A DNA stretch of 64,000 bases, taken from Candidatus Saccharimonadota bacterium (GTDB taxonomy: Bacteria; Patescibacteriota; Saccharimonadia; Saccharimonadales; Saccharimonadaceae). Shown here piece by piece: positions 43,376 through 50,872 of the stretch (positions are counted from its first letter, which is position 1; the number at the start of each line of letters is the position of its first letter). The translations under genes were made by a program, and so were the position numbers. The stretch spans positions 33,096 through 97,095 of the forward strand of contig JAFRKK010000013.1 of NCBI GenBank assembly GCA_017431745.1, given 5' to 3'. A model generated the notes under the pieces. The model was not told where the DNA came from and did not search any database. It saw nothing but the letters and a program-made list of their open reading frames with translations.

Positions 43376-44023
43376 ATGAACCTCGATTTTGGATACGTTA
43401 TTATTGTTCTAGTTATCGTAGTAATCTCGGTGATCCTGCACGAGCTCGCTCACGGCATCGTCGCTTACTGGTTAGGGGACGATACCGCTAAAGAGGCTGG
43501 CCGTCTTACTCTCAACCCGCTCAAACATATCGACCCCTATATGTCCATTTTAGTTCCGGTGATTTTATACATCTTAAAAGCCCCAGTTTTCGGTGGAGCT
43601 AAACCAGTCCCAATCAACCCTCAGAACCTCAAATGGAAAGAATGGGGAATGGCTCTGGTAGCTATTGCTGGGCCACTCACAAATTTGCTACTCGCCTTTG
43701 TCTTTTTTGTAATCGGGCATTTTACAGGATGGCTCTACGGGGCCGGTGGTGAACTGGTAGCGTTCATTTTTACCGAATTTGTTTTTGTAAATCTTGGTTT
43801 TATGATTTTCAACATCTTACCCATTCCACCCCTGGACGGCTCTCGCGTGCTCTACGCTATCGCTCCTGATGGCTTTCGCAAAGTACTACAAAATATTGAG
43901 CGTTATGGTGTTATCATTATTTACGGGTTAATCCTTCTCTTTGGCGAGGTTTTTTCCCATCTAATGATCGGTGGCATGGACGGTTTAATCAAGTTTTTCT
44001 ACCTGCTAGTCGGCGCTTACTAG
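43376..44023 (+). CDS. Site-2 (M50) intramembrane metalloprotease
   Basis: 215 residues, about six membrane helices. The zinc motif HELAH (ILHELAHGIVAYW) and the third ligand in PIPPLDGSR are present. Cuts membrane-embedded substrates such as anti-sigma factors or signal peptide remnants. No PDZ domain, so it belongs to the minimal group. Convergent with the next gene (gap 4 bases). Confidence 0.92.
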   Translation: MNLDFGYVIIVLVIVVISVILHELAHGIVAYWLGDDTAKEAGRLTLNPLKHIDPYMSILVPVILYILKAPVFGGAKPVPINPQNLKWKEWGMALVAIAGPLTNLLLAFVFFVIGHFTGWLYGAGGELVAFIFTEFVFVNLGFMIFNILPIPPLDGSRVLYAIAPDGFRKVLQNIERYGVIIIYGLILLFGEVFSHLMIGGMDGLIKFFYLLVGAY

Positions 44024-44027
44024 TCTT

Positions 44028-44735
44028 TCATAAGCTCCATTCAAATTCAGAACTCTCGGCATCCACATGTCCACTCACCACCTTACATTTGAAAATTCTC
44101 TCTAAAAGTTCAGCTAACTCTATTGCGGCCTTATCTACCTCTTTGTCGTTTAGACCCTTAAACCCGTCAATCGGAAAGAACACATATTCAGTCTCAGCGG
44201 TAATTTTACCGTTTTCACTTTGGCGCCAAGCCCAACGACGAGTCCTCACCTCGTTGCCAACCAGATACGCTACTTCATCATTATCTAGCTCCTCCGTCTC
44301 GGTTGACCCCATCGGCACAAAGGTATCACCATTCCGTACATACCTCAGCTCAATATCTTCATCGCTTCGTCCTAAATCATGCGTTCCCATCGGTAAAGTA
44401 TGCTTCAAGGAGGTCGCATTATTAAGATCTACCAAAGGGTTGATGCTTGGCAGTTTTTTGCCCTTAGCTATCCTCGTGAACAGTGCCTCTACTGAACACT
44501 GGAATTTATTGGGGTTCATTCCGAGCATCCTAAAAGCCTCTCGATAGGGAACAATTGACTCATCCTCTTTTACCTTTTTATTTAAGAAACGCTCCTCTGC
44601 TAGTTTTAAAGAATCTTTCAGCAGGTGGTCAATTTCTGGATACTTTTTAGCATTATCCACCCCTTTAGCTACGACTACTCCCACGTATAAGTTAGGTATT
44701 TTCTCAAATATAGTTTTTTCAATCTTAAACTTCAT
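44028..44735 (-). CDS. B3/B4 tRNA-binding-domain protein
   Basis: 235 residues. A free-standing relative of the B3/B4 domain of PheRS beta (EAFRMLGMNPNKFQCSVEALFTRI; LVDLNNATSLKHTLPMGTHDL). Such proteins may edit or bind mischarged tRNA or amino acids. Alone on its strand. Confident on family, not on function. Confidence 0.85.
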   Translation of the reverse strand: MKFKIEKTIFEKIPNLYVGVVVAKGVDNAKKYPEIDHLLKDSLKLAEERFLNKKVKEDESIVPYREAFRMLGMNPNKFQCSVEALFTRIAKGKKLPSINPLVDLNNATSLKHTLPMGTHDLGRSDEDIELRYVRNGDTFVPMGSTETEELDNDEVAYLVGNEVRTRRWAWRQSENGKITAETEYVFFPIDGFKGLNDKEVDKAAIELAELLERIFKCKVVSGHVDAESSEFEWSL

Positions 44736-44786
44736 TCTTTTATCCCTATTAATTCAATAATTATATCATGGCCAACTAAAATATGA

Positions 44787-44792
44787 TATAAT
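44787..44792 (+). promoter_or_regulatory. -10 box of the structured leader
   Basis: TATAAT, placing the transcript start near 44799, at the first base of the folded leader. Confidence 0.7.
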
Positions 44793-44798
44793 TAAATT

Positions 44799-44953
44799 AG
44801 CCCTGTTGGCAGCATGATTTTCCTGAATAATCATGTTATAGGGATTTCGTGGCTTACACCCGTGGGTGTATCGCATAAGATTTTACCCACCTTGTAAATA
44901 TTACGGGGAAAACAGGTCGGCAGGGTCCTAGATTTACCAAAAAGGTGGGTATG
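44799..44953 (+). promoter_or_regulatory. Candidate riboswitch/leader RNA hiding the ribosome site
   Basis: TACCCACCTT (44884-44893) is exactly complementary to AAGGTGGGTA (44942-44951), which covers the ribosome site and first base of the start codon. Other stems: CATGATT/AATCATG (44813-44819, 44829-44835), TACACCC/GGGTGTA (44855-44861, 44864-44870), GCCCTG/CAGGGT (44800-44805, 44921-44926) and a competing CCTGTT/AACAGG (44802-44807, 44911-44916). Not a riboswitch class I recognise. Confidence 0.6.
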
Positions 44954-45796
44954 AAACAGAGGATACGTGTAGTAGGATTGATTAAAAACGAAGAGGGGGT
45001 TTTAGTTTTTAAGCGTAGCCGGGGCCGCAGTGAGTCGCCGGTTTTTTGGGAGCTTCCCACTGGTAAAATTAAATTTGGCGAACAGCCAGAAGAAGCAATG
45101 GTTCGTTCACTCGCTGAATACACTGGATTAAAAGTCAAAACCCTCAGACTAAAAGACGTCATCACCTTTCTCGCCCCCGAAGGCTCTAGCCAGCTCAGTA
45201 ACCTTTATATCGTTTACGAACTAGGGATAACTGATAATATCAAGCCTAGTCCCAAGGAACGTTATACTGCTTACAAATTTGTCAAAGACTTTAGTAGTTC
45301 AAATGTTAAACTTAACGAAACTTCTCTTTCTGTTCTCGAGATCGAAGAAGGTAAAATCACCGACCGAGTTTCACCTCGCGACACTGCCAACGCTGTCACC
45401 ATTAATGTGGATGGCGCCTCTCGTGGTAACCCTGGTCCATCAGGTATTGGGTATTGTATCCATGATGAAGCAGGGAACATCATTGAAAAAGGTGGCGAAT
45501 TTATTGGCTTTGCTACCTCGCGTGTGGCTGAATATCATGCCATGAGAAAGGGGATTGAGCGCGCTACTGAACTAGGCTATAAATCTGTGCGGTTTATCTC
45601 TGATAGTCTCATGGTGGTCAACCAGCTAAACGGTATTTTTAATATTAAAAACCAAGACACCACCCCTATTTATCACGACATCGAGTCAAAACTTGATCAG
45701 TTTGAAGCAGTTTCATTCACTCATGTCCCCCGTTCTGAAAATACCATAGCAGATCACGAGGCAAACGAAGCCATTGATAAGATATTGCGAAAATGA
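44951..45796 (+). CDS. Nudix hydrolase-RNase HI fusion
   Basis: About 281 residues. The N-terminal Nudix domain has ELPTGKIKFGEQPEEAMVRSLAEYTGL; the GX5EX7REUXEEXGU box is degenerate (second Glu pair altered). The C-terminal domain is RNase HI-like: INVDGASRGNPGPSGIGY, AEYHAMRKGIERA, FISDSLMVVNQL and HVPRSENTIADHEAN carry the D-E-D-D set. It might sanitise nucleotides and remove RNA primers or R-loops. Its ribosome site is sequestered in the leader. ATG 44951 is chosen over GTG 44945. Confidence 0.88.
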   Translation: MKQRIRVVGLIKNEEGVLVFKRSRGRSESPVFWELPTGKIKFGEQPEEAMVRSLAEYTGLKVKTLRLKDVITFLAPEGSSQLSNLYIVYELGITDNIKPSPKERYTAYKFVKDFSSSNVKLNETSLSVLEIEEGKITDRVSPRDTANAVTINVDGASRGNPGPSGIGYCIHDEAGNIIEKGGEFIGFATSRVAEYHAMRKGIERATELGYKSVRFISDSLMVVNQLNGIFNIKNQDTTPIYHDIESKLDQFEAVSFTHVPRSENTIADHEANEAIDKILRK

Positions 45797-45819
45797 ACCG
45801 ATTATGGTATAATTATACC

Positions 45820-46371
45820 ATGTCAGCGAAGAAAAAACAGTTAGATATCATCGGTGCAACCGAACATGTTACTATTGGTAGCTATAAAAATATCCCTGCC
45901 AAGATTGACACCGGCGCCGACTCGTCTTCTATTTGGGCCAGCCATATTCAGGTTGATAAGGATGGCACCTTACTTTTTCATTTATTTGACACAAAAAGTC
46001 CATTTTATACCGGTGAAGATTTCAAACGCACCGACTATAAAGTGGCTGTGATTCGCAACTCCTCGGGGAAAGAAGAAATTCGTTATCGTACTCATCTTAA
46101 AGTCACTATTGGCGGCCGCACTATTAAAGCCTTATTCTTCCTCTCTGATCGTAGTCGCAATAATTTCCCAATTCTAATTGGTCGTCGCACTATTTCTGGC
46201 AAATTCTATGTTGATGTTTCCAAAAATCACACTCCAATACCCTCCAAAAACCCCAAAACTAAGATTATCCAGCGTCGTCTTCAAGAAAACCCATACGAAT
46301 TTCATCAAAAATACATTAAAAAACTCTCCGGTAATCCCGATAACATAAAGCTTAAAAGAAAGGAGCAATAA
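45820..46371 (+). CDS. RimK-associated retropepsin-like aspartic protease
   Basis: 183 residues. The IPAKIDTGADSSSIWASHI segment has the DTGA active-site signature of the retropepsin fold (PF05618-type, RimB-like), and FPILIGRRTISGKF is typical of the family. In other bacteria it cuts poly-glutamate tails that RimK adds to bS6. TATAAT (45808-45813) ends 6 bases before ATG 45820; the ATG at 45793, overlapping the previous stop, is an alternative. Followed directly by rimK. Confidence 0.88.
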   Translation: MSAKKKQLDIIGATEHVTIGSYKNIPAKIDTGADSSSIWASHIQVDKDGTLLFHLFDTKSPFYTGEDFKRTDYKVAVIRNSSGKEEIRYRTHLKVTIGGRTIKALFFLSDRSRNNFPILIGRRTISGKFYVDVSKNHTPIPSKNPKTKIIQRRLQENPYEFHQKYIKKLSGNPDNIKLKRKEQ

Positions 46372-47280
46372 ATGAAAATCGCAATACTTTCTAACGGTAA
46401 CGCCAATTATTCTACTAAACGCTTAGTCGAAGAGGCCGAAAAACGTGGCCACGATGTTAAGGTCATCAAGTACAAAAATTGCTATTTGGCTCTAGATGAT
46501 AAGCATCCCGATGTTTATTATAAGGGCAAAAAGCTGACGGGTTTTGATGCGATTTTACCACGTATTTCTAATAGCATGACTCGTTATGGCTGCGCCGTGG
46601 TTCGTCAGTTTGAGATGCAAGGGGCTTATACCGCTTCTTCCTCTGTAGCTATTACACGTTCACGCGACAAATTGCGGGCTGCCCAAATTCTTGCTAAATA
46701 TGACGTTGACACCCCTAAAACACTTGTTTCACGTAATACTTCTGATATCGATGATTTATTAGAGCAGATTGGTCTCCCTGTTATCATCAAATTAGCTAAG
46801 GGGACTCACGGCAACGGCGTAATTTTAGCCGATACTAGAAAAGCCGCCAAATCCGCTTTGCAGGCTTTCTACCTCTATAACGAAGATGGTACCAACATCT
46901 TATTGCAGGAGTATATCAAAGAGTCTGCCGGTACCGATATCCGTGCTTTCGTGGTAGGGAATCAAATTGTTGCTTCAATGAAACGAGCTTCTCTCGATGA
47001 CGACTTTCGTTCTAACCTTCACCAGGGCGGCGAAGGCACCCCTATTAAGCTTACGTCCGAAGAAAAGAAAACTGCCTTGAAGGCGGCTCGTGCCATGGGG
47101 CTTCATATTTGCGGTGTTGATTTGATGCGTTCAGAGCGCGGACCTCTTGTATTAGAAGTGAATGCCTCACCAGGCTTCGGTATTGAAAAGGTTACTGGCT
47201 GCGATGTCGCCTCTAAAATCATTGATTATATCGAGAAAAACGCCAAGCGCCGTCATACTAAAGACAGAATCGGGGCCTAA
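46372..47280 (+). CDS. rimK: RimK-type ATP-grasp ligase
   Basis: 302 residues. Lys/Gly-rich ATP-binding region (IIKLAKGTHGNGVILADT), AFVVGNQIVASMKRAS and VLEVNASPGFGIEK are ATP-grasp motifs. RimK adds glutamate to the C-terminus of ribosomal protein bS6; no rpsF is in the window. AAAGGAGCAATAA precedes ATG. Paired with the retropepsin. Confidence 0.93.
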   Translation: MKIAILSNGNANYSTKRLVEEAEKRGHDVKVIKYKNCYLALDDKHPDVYYKGKKLTGFDAILPRISNSMTRYGCAVVRQFEMQGAYTASSSVAITRSRDKLRAAQILAKYDVDTPKTLVSRNTSDIDDLLEQIGLPVIIKLAKGTHGNGVILADTRKAAKSALQAFYLYNEDGTNILLQEYIKESAGTDIRAFVVGNQIVASMKRASLDDDFRSNLHQGGEGTPIKLTSEEKKTALKAARAMGLHICGVDLMRSERGPLVLEVNASPGFGIEKVTGCDVASKIIDYIEKNAKRRHTKDRIGA

Positions 47281-47285
47281 TATGA

Positions 47286-47291
47286 TATAAT
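47286..47291 (+). promoter_or_regulatory. -10 box of rnpB
   Basis: TATAAT immediately after the rimK stop, a few bases before the RNA. Confidence 0.7.
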
Positions 47292-47294
47292 TAA

Positions 47295-47630
47295 GTGGAG
47301 CCCGAAAGGCAACCGCTTTTTATAAGAGGAAAGTCCGGGCAACATAGAGCAAGGTAGTCGCTAACGGCGACCGTCCGTAAGGATAGGGAAAGTACCACAG
47401 AAACTATACCGCCGGCTTGCCGGTAAGGGTGAAAAGAGTGGGGTAAGAGCCCACATTATACGGTAGCGATACAGTATAAAGGCAAACCCTACCTGTTGCA
47501 AGGAGTGCTATTAGCCTCTGCTCGAGGACGCACGCTCACCGCTAGAGTGCTATAGCAATGTAGTGCCAAGATAGATGGTTGCCAGCTATATTTCGTAGCT
47601 ACAGAACCCGGCTTATAGAAGGCTCATTAT
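47295..47630 (+). ncRNA. rnpB: RNase P RNA (type A)
   Basis: The ribozyme that matures tRNA 5' ends. Conserved P4 strands GAGGAAAGTCCGGGC and ACAGAACCCGGCTTATAG, P1 GAGCC/GGCTC at the ends, and the GTGAAAAG-type J regions are all present. About 335 bases. Confidence 0.95.
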
Positions 47631-47664
47631 CAAAAACCCACCGTTCAAGCGATGGGTTTTTGTT
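47631..47664 (+). terminator. Terminator of rnpB
   Basis: CAAAAACCCA...TGGGTTTTTG hairpin, probably serving rpmB from the other side too. Confidence 0.85.
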
Positions 47665-47682
47665 TAACTAGAACAAATTAAA

Positions 47683-47916
47683 TTATTTGTTCGCTTTTTT
47701 CTCGGCTTTTGCCCGTTGTGCTGGTGATTCAATCAAACCTTTTTTCTTCAAAGTTCGAAGTGCCGAAGTAGAAACATTACATTTCACTTTTTTGCCGTTA
47801 ATCACTAGGGTTCTCTTCGATACGTTCGGCTTAAACACCTTTCGGGTATGGCGCTGTGAGAACGATACGTTATGGCCATACATCTTGCCTTTGCCGGTAA
47901 TTTCACAAATCGCCAT
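47683..47916 (-). CDS. rpmB: 50S ribosomal protein bL28
   Basis: 77 residues, starts MAICEITGKGKMYGHNVSFSQRHTRKVFKPN, the family pattern; Cys residues of zinc-type bL28 are not arranged as a ribbon. Last gene of infC-rpmI-rplT-rpmB; rpmB in this position is unusual, since it is normally with rpmG. Starts 1 base after the rplT stop. Confidence 0.95.
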   Translation of the reverse strand: MAICEITGKGKMYGHNVSFSQRHTRKVFKPNVSKRTLVINGKKVKCNVSTSALRTLKKKGLIESPAQRAKAEKKANK

Positions 47917-47917
47917 C

Positions 47918-48265
47918 TTATTTCTCCTTTATCGTGTTAACAATTTTCTTAAACGCCTCAGGATTATTTACAGCGAGATCAGCCAAAACCTTGCGGTCAA
48001 GATTGATATTCTTAGCTTTCATCCCTGCAATTAGTTGTGAGTAGGAAACACCAAGTTCTCTAGAAGCATTGTTGATGCGAGTAATCCAAAGGGAACGAAG
48101 GTCGCGTTTGCGATTTCTTCGGTCACGATAGCTATAAGACAAAGCCTTAATCACGCCTTGCTTACCCAAGCGGTAACTGCGGCGACGATAGTGCTGCATG
48201 CCATTAGTTTTATTCAGCATTTTCTTGTGTTTTGCGTGGGCTGCCACGCCTCTCTTAACTCTCAT
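47918..48265 (-). CDS. rplT: 50S ribosomal protein bL20
   Basis: 115 residues, RVKRGVAAHAKHKKMLNKTNGMQHYRRRSYRLGKQ and the LWITRINNASRELGVSYSQLIAGM core. Binds 23S early in assembly and often represses its own operon. Confidence 0.96.
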   Translation of the reverse strand: MRVKRGVAAHAKHKKMLNKTNGMQHYRRRSYRLGKQGVIKALSYSYRDRRNRKRDLRSLWITRINNASRELGVSYSQLIAGMKAKNINLDRKVLADLAVNNPEAFKKIVNTIKEK

Positions 48266-48267
48266 GA

Positions 48268-48462
48268 CTAAACCCCCAATGATTTCTTAATGTTTTTTGC
48301 AATTTTGCCTTCAATCGTCGCAGCAGTTTTCATGTTGCGCTTTCTGGCTTTAGATTTTTTGGCGAGGATGTGGTTGCCGAAAGCTCTCTCTCGTACCAAT
48401 TTCCCCGAACCGGTCACCTTGATTCTTTTCGCGGTGCCTTTATGCGTCTTCATTTTTGGCAT
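48268..48462 (-). CDS. rpmI: 50S ribosomal protein bL35
   Basis: 64 residues from [22 protein letters not shown]. The frame is open to 48510 but the AAAAGGAAAA site and family start put it at 48462. Two bases before rplT. Confidence 0.95.
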   Translation of the reverse strand: MPKMKTHKGTAKRIKVTGSGKLVRERAFGNHILAKKSKARKRNMKTAATIEGKIAKNIKKSLGV

Positions 48463-48534
48463 AATAGTTTTCCTTTTATTTATAGTTAATATTGTCCCCC
48501 AAAAGAGCAATCGGGAAGCCGTGGAAGTAGGAAA

Positions 48535-49053
48535 TTACTTCTTCCGTACTTGCACCGATAGGTTACGCCCGTTCATTTGCGGTTTTCCCTCGACAACCAC
48601 ATCTTCACCGAGTAGCCCAGTTACCTTATTCAAAAGTTCTGGCCCCAGTTCTTTATGTGCCATTTCGCGGCCCCTAAAGATAATCATAATCTTCACGCGG
48701 TCGCCATCATCTAAGAAAGAACGCATCTTACGGACTTTGATGTTAAGGTCGTTGTCGGAAATTTTGAGACCAATTTTCATCTGTTTTAACTCAGACTGTT
48801 TTTCCCGAGCCTTCTTTCGATTTTTAGCCTCTTCCTTCATCTTTTGGTATTGATATTTACCCCAATCGATGATTTTCACGACCGGCGGGTTGGCGTTAGC
48901 GGCAATTTCCACTAAATCCACTCCCTGTTCATTCGCCAGAAGTTGAGCCTCACGACTAGACATAATGCCCAGTTGCTCCCCATTAGAACCGATAACGCGG
49001 ACCTCGGCATAACGAATCTCTCCGTTCAACTTAGTCCGTGATTGCTTTTTGAT
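48535..49053 (-). CDS. infC: Translation initiation factor IF-3, non-AUG start
   Basis: About 173 residues. Has the N domain with RVIGSNGEQLGIMSSREAQLLANEQGVDLVEI and C domain KIGLKISDNDLNIKVRKMRSFLDDGDRVK. No ATG fits: AAAGGA lies just before two ATC codons (49056, 49053), and I take the second. infC uses AUU or AUC in many bacteria, letting IF-3 repress its own synthesis. On this strand a promoter TTGTAT-N17-TATAAT precedes it. Confidence 0.92.
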   Translation of the reverse strand: MKKQSRTKLNGEIRYAEVRVIGSNGEQLGIMSSREAQLLANEQGVDLVEIAANANPPVVKIIDWGKYQYQKMKEEAKNRKKAREKQSELKQMKIGLKISDNDLNIKVRKMRSFLDDGDRVKIMIIFRGREMAHKELGPELLNKVTGLLGEDVVVEGKPQMNGRNLSVQVRKK

Positions 49054-49141
49054 GATAGTCCTTTCTTCTCTTGAATTAAACTGATAACCATTATACCAAA
49101 TTTCAAGGGAAAATACAATAGTTTTATCCCGGAAAATATGA

Positions 49142-49147
49142 TACAAT
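49142..49147 (+). promoter_or_regulatory. -10 box of the rod RNA
   Basis: TACAAT, divergent from infC; no good -35. Confidence 0.5.
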
Positions 49148-49153
49148 TAAAAT

Positions 49154-49265
49154 GCGAAACTATATTTGTTAAATAGCACTAGTTGAACCTATAATGCGGC
49201 TATTTACGCTGTTTGTTCAACTAGAGCAAATATAGTTTCGCGACTAAGTAAATAGTCGCATTTTT
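49154..49265 (+). ncRNA. Rod-shaped RNA with its own terminator
   Basis: GCGAAACTATATTTG (49154-49168) pairs perfectly with 49227-49241; inside, CTAGTTGAAC (49179-49188) pairs perfectly with 49215-49224. GCGACTA/TAGTCGC plus ATTTTTG (49240-49265) is a terminator that shares 2 bases with the rod. Next comes the ribosome site of the 49292 gene. It resembles the 28182 RNA in layout. Confidence 0.6.
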
Positions 49266-49291
49266 GTTAAATGCGCTTAAAAGGAGGTAAA

Positions 49292-50401
49292 ATGGAACAA
49301 TTTCCAAATAGTAACTCAGAGAATATAAATCGGGAACCAGCCGATGCGGGCGAAGACAAGCCACTTTCGTTTTCTGAGCATATGGCGAAAAAACAAAACT
49401 ACGAACAGGCCCTCAAAGAAGCCCAAGATAACGGCACCTTGCCGGAGGGTGTGAGGGACGCCCAGGATTATCAGGAATATTTGGAAGAAAACCAAGCCCG
49501 CGAAGCCGAGCAAGATAAAGCTAACAAAGAAGCTCGTGCAGAGTATGACGAACATTGCAAAAGGTTAATTGCCGAAGTATTAGACATCAAAGACCCAAAA
49601 GATAAAAATATGGCAATCGCAATGTTGCCAACTCTTACATCAGGAAAAAACATTTGGGGCAGAGAAGACCTAAAGGTATCTCAAGACTGCCAAGACGTTT
49701 TCTTAGAATATATCAATCGCGACGAAAAAGACGTGTCGATAGAAGGATTCATAGTCGAGCGAGTGGAAGATACAAATAAGAGTGAGCAAGACCGTAGGAA
49801 ATATCAAATTTTCCCACTAGACCAAGCGGTGGATTCAGAAGAATTCGCTGAAATACAGGCTATTAACGACGACAGCCCTGAAGTCGCTGAAAAAGAATTG
49901 GAAAAAATGCTCGCAGAGAAAAATCTTGGAGACTTAGTTAGCTATGGCTTTGAGAGTTACGGGCGTAGGTATACTAAACACTTAGAAGTTGATAGCCCGT
50001 TTACGTGGGAGCCAAATGATTTCGTCGAGCGCCCCGCGTCAGATAGAGGGATAATAGTGTCAATGGCCAAAGATATAATTAATCAAATTGACGGCAATGA
50101 TCCAAACGTTACAAAACAGCGGTATCTAAAAAACAAGCTCACTGTCATTGGACAATTGTATAATGGAAAATATTTTGACAAGCAGCTCACAGATATTGAG
50201 GATTATCTTATTCAAACCATCACTGATGATGCGAATGGCAACAAGGAAAAAACCGACATAGGCAATGTCATACGTACATCCGCTATCCTTGAAATATCCC
50301 GTAAATTTAGCGGTATGCGACATAGATACGTTTTCATGAAGAAATATCAGCAAGCCGACGGTCAAGCAATCCTCGATAATTTCAAAAACAATCAACAATA
50401 A
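49292..50401 (+). CDS. Hypothetical soluble acidic protein
   Basis: 369 residues from ATG 49292, after AAAAGGAGGTAAA. Charged, helical N-terminal 100 residues (coiled-coil-like EALKEAQDNG...EENQAREAEQDKANKE), then a mixed domain with IWGREDLKVSQDCQDVFLEYI and a C-terminal helical region (TSAILEISRKFSGMRHRYVFMKKY). No signal, no membrane segment. Not recognised. Ends with a terminator at 50408. Confidence 0.75.
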   Translation: MEQFPNSNSENINREPADAGEDKPLSFSEHMAKKQNYEQALKEAQDNGTLPEGVRDAQDYQEYLEENQAREAEQDKANKEARAEYDEHCKRLIAEVLDIKDPKDKNMAIAMLPTLTSGKNIWGREDLKVSQDCQDVFLEYINRDEKDVSIEGFIVERVEDTNKSEQDRRKYQIFPLDQAVDSEEFAEIQAINDDSPEVAEKELEKMLAEKNLGDLVSYGFESYGRRYTKHLEVDSPFTWEPNDFVERPASDRGIIVSMAKDIINQIDGNDPNVTKQRYLKNKLTVIGQLYNGKYFDKQLTDIEDYLIQTITDDANGNKEKTDIGNVIRTSAILEISRKFSGMRHRYVFMKKYQQADGQAILDNFKNNQQ

Positions 50402-50407
50402 TCAAAA

Positions 50408-50456
50408 AAGTAGCCATTGGCCCTCCGCTATCCAGCAGTGGGTCAGGCTACCTTTA
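50408..50456 (+). terminator. Terminator after 49292 gene
   Basis: GTAGCC...GGCTACC stem with a structured loop, then TTTAAT. Also serves the convergent nuclease gene. Confidence 0.7.
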
Positions 50457-50467
50457 ATACTATTCTA

Positions 50468-50872
50468 TCAAAACCTTCTTTTGGCGTCAAGTAGTTTGCC
50501 GTCTTTTGTAATAATAAGCAGGGTTTTGATTTTTGTAGTATCACTCCACTTTATTAATTCTTTAAGATATTTTCGAGAGTCAATAATACTAAGCCGTCTC
50601 AAGTCAAAAATAATGTGTTCAGATTGCTTCTGTGCTTTCTTAAAATTGTACTCAAAGGAAGTTTTACTGTATATTTTAGGGCTTTTTGTCTCCCATTTTC
50701 GACCTTTCATAAAAAAATCTGGATCATGAATCCCTTTGATTGCTCTCGGCTTGATGAAAATAATATCAAAACCTAAGCGCGCAAAATATTTAGCAGTTTC
50801 ATATTCGTGTTTCTCTGGCGGATAGTATAGCGCGGAAATATCAATTTTTCCGGGTTTAATATGCGCTTTCAT
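50468..50872 (-). CDS. CdiA-C-like (PD-D/ExK) nuclease domain protein
   Basis: 134 residues. HDPDFFMKGRKWETKSPK fits the PD-(D/E)xK core of the CdiA C-terminal tRNA nuclease family (D...ExK). ATG 50872 overlaps the comM stop as TGATG, so the two are co-translated. No immunity gene is visible. It could be a captured toxin domain, or an enzyme used in DNA uptake with ComM. I favour the PD-(D/E)xK nuclease fold; substrate is unknown. Confidence 0.75.
   Translation of the reverse strand: MKAHIKPGKIDISALYYPPEKHEYETAKYFARLGFDIIFIKPRAIKGIHDPDFFMKGRKWETKSPKIYSKTSFEYNFKKAQKQSEHIIFDLRRLSIIDSRKYLKELIKWSDTTKIKTLLIITKDGKLLDAKRRF

Noticed and set aside
44799..44953. T-box, SRP RNA or tmRNA
   Set aside because: No T-box AGGGTGG-ACCGCG bulge, no SRP GGAAG-AGCA loop; tmRNA and RNase P RNA are elsewhere.
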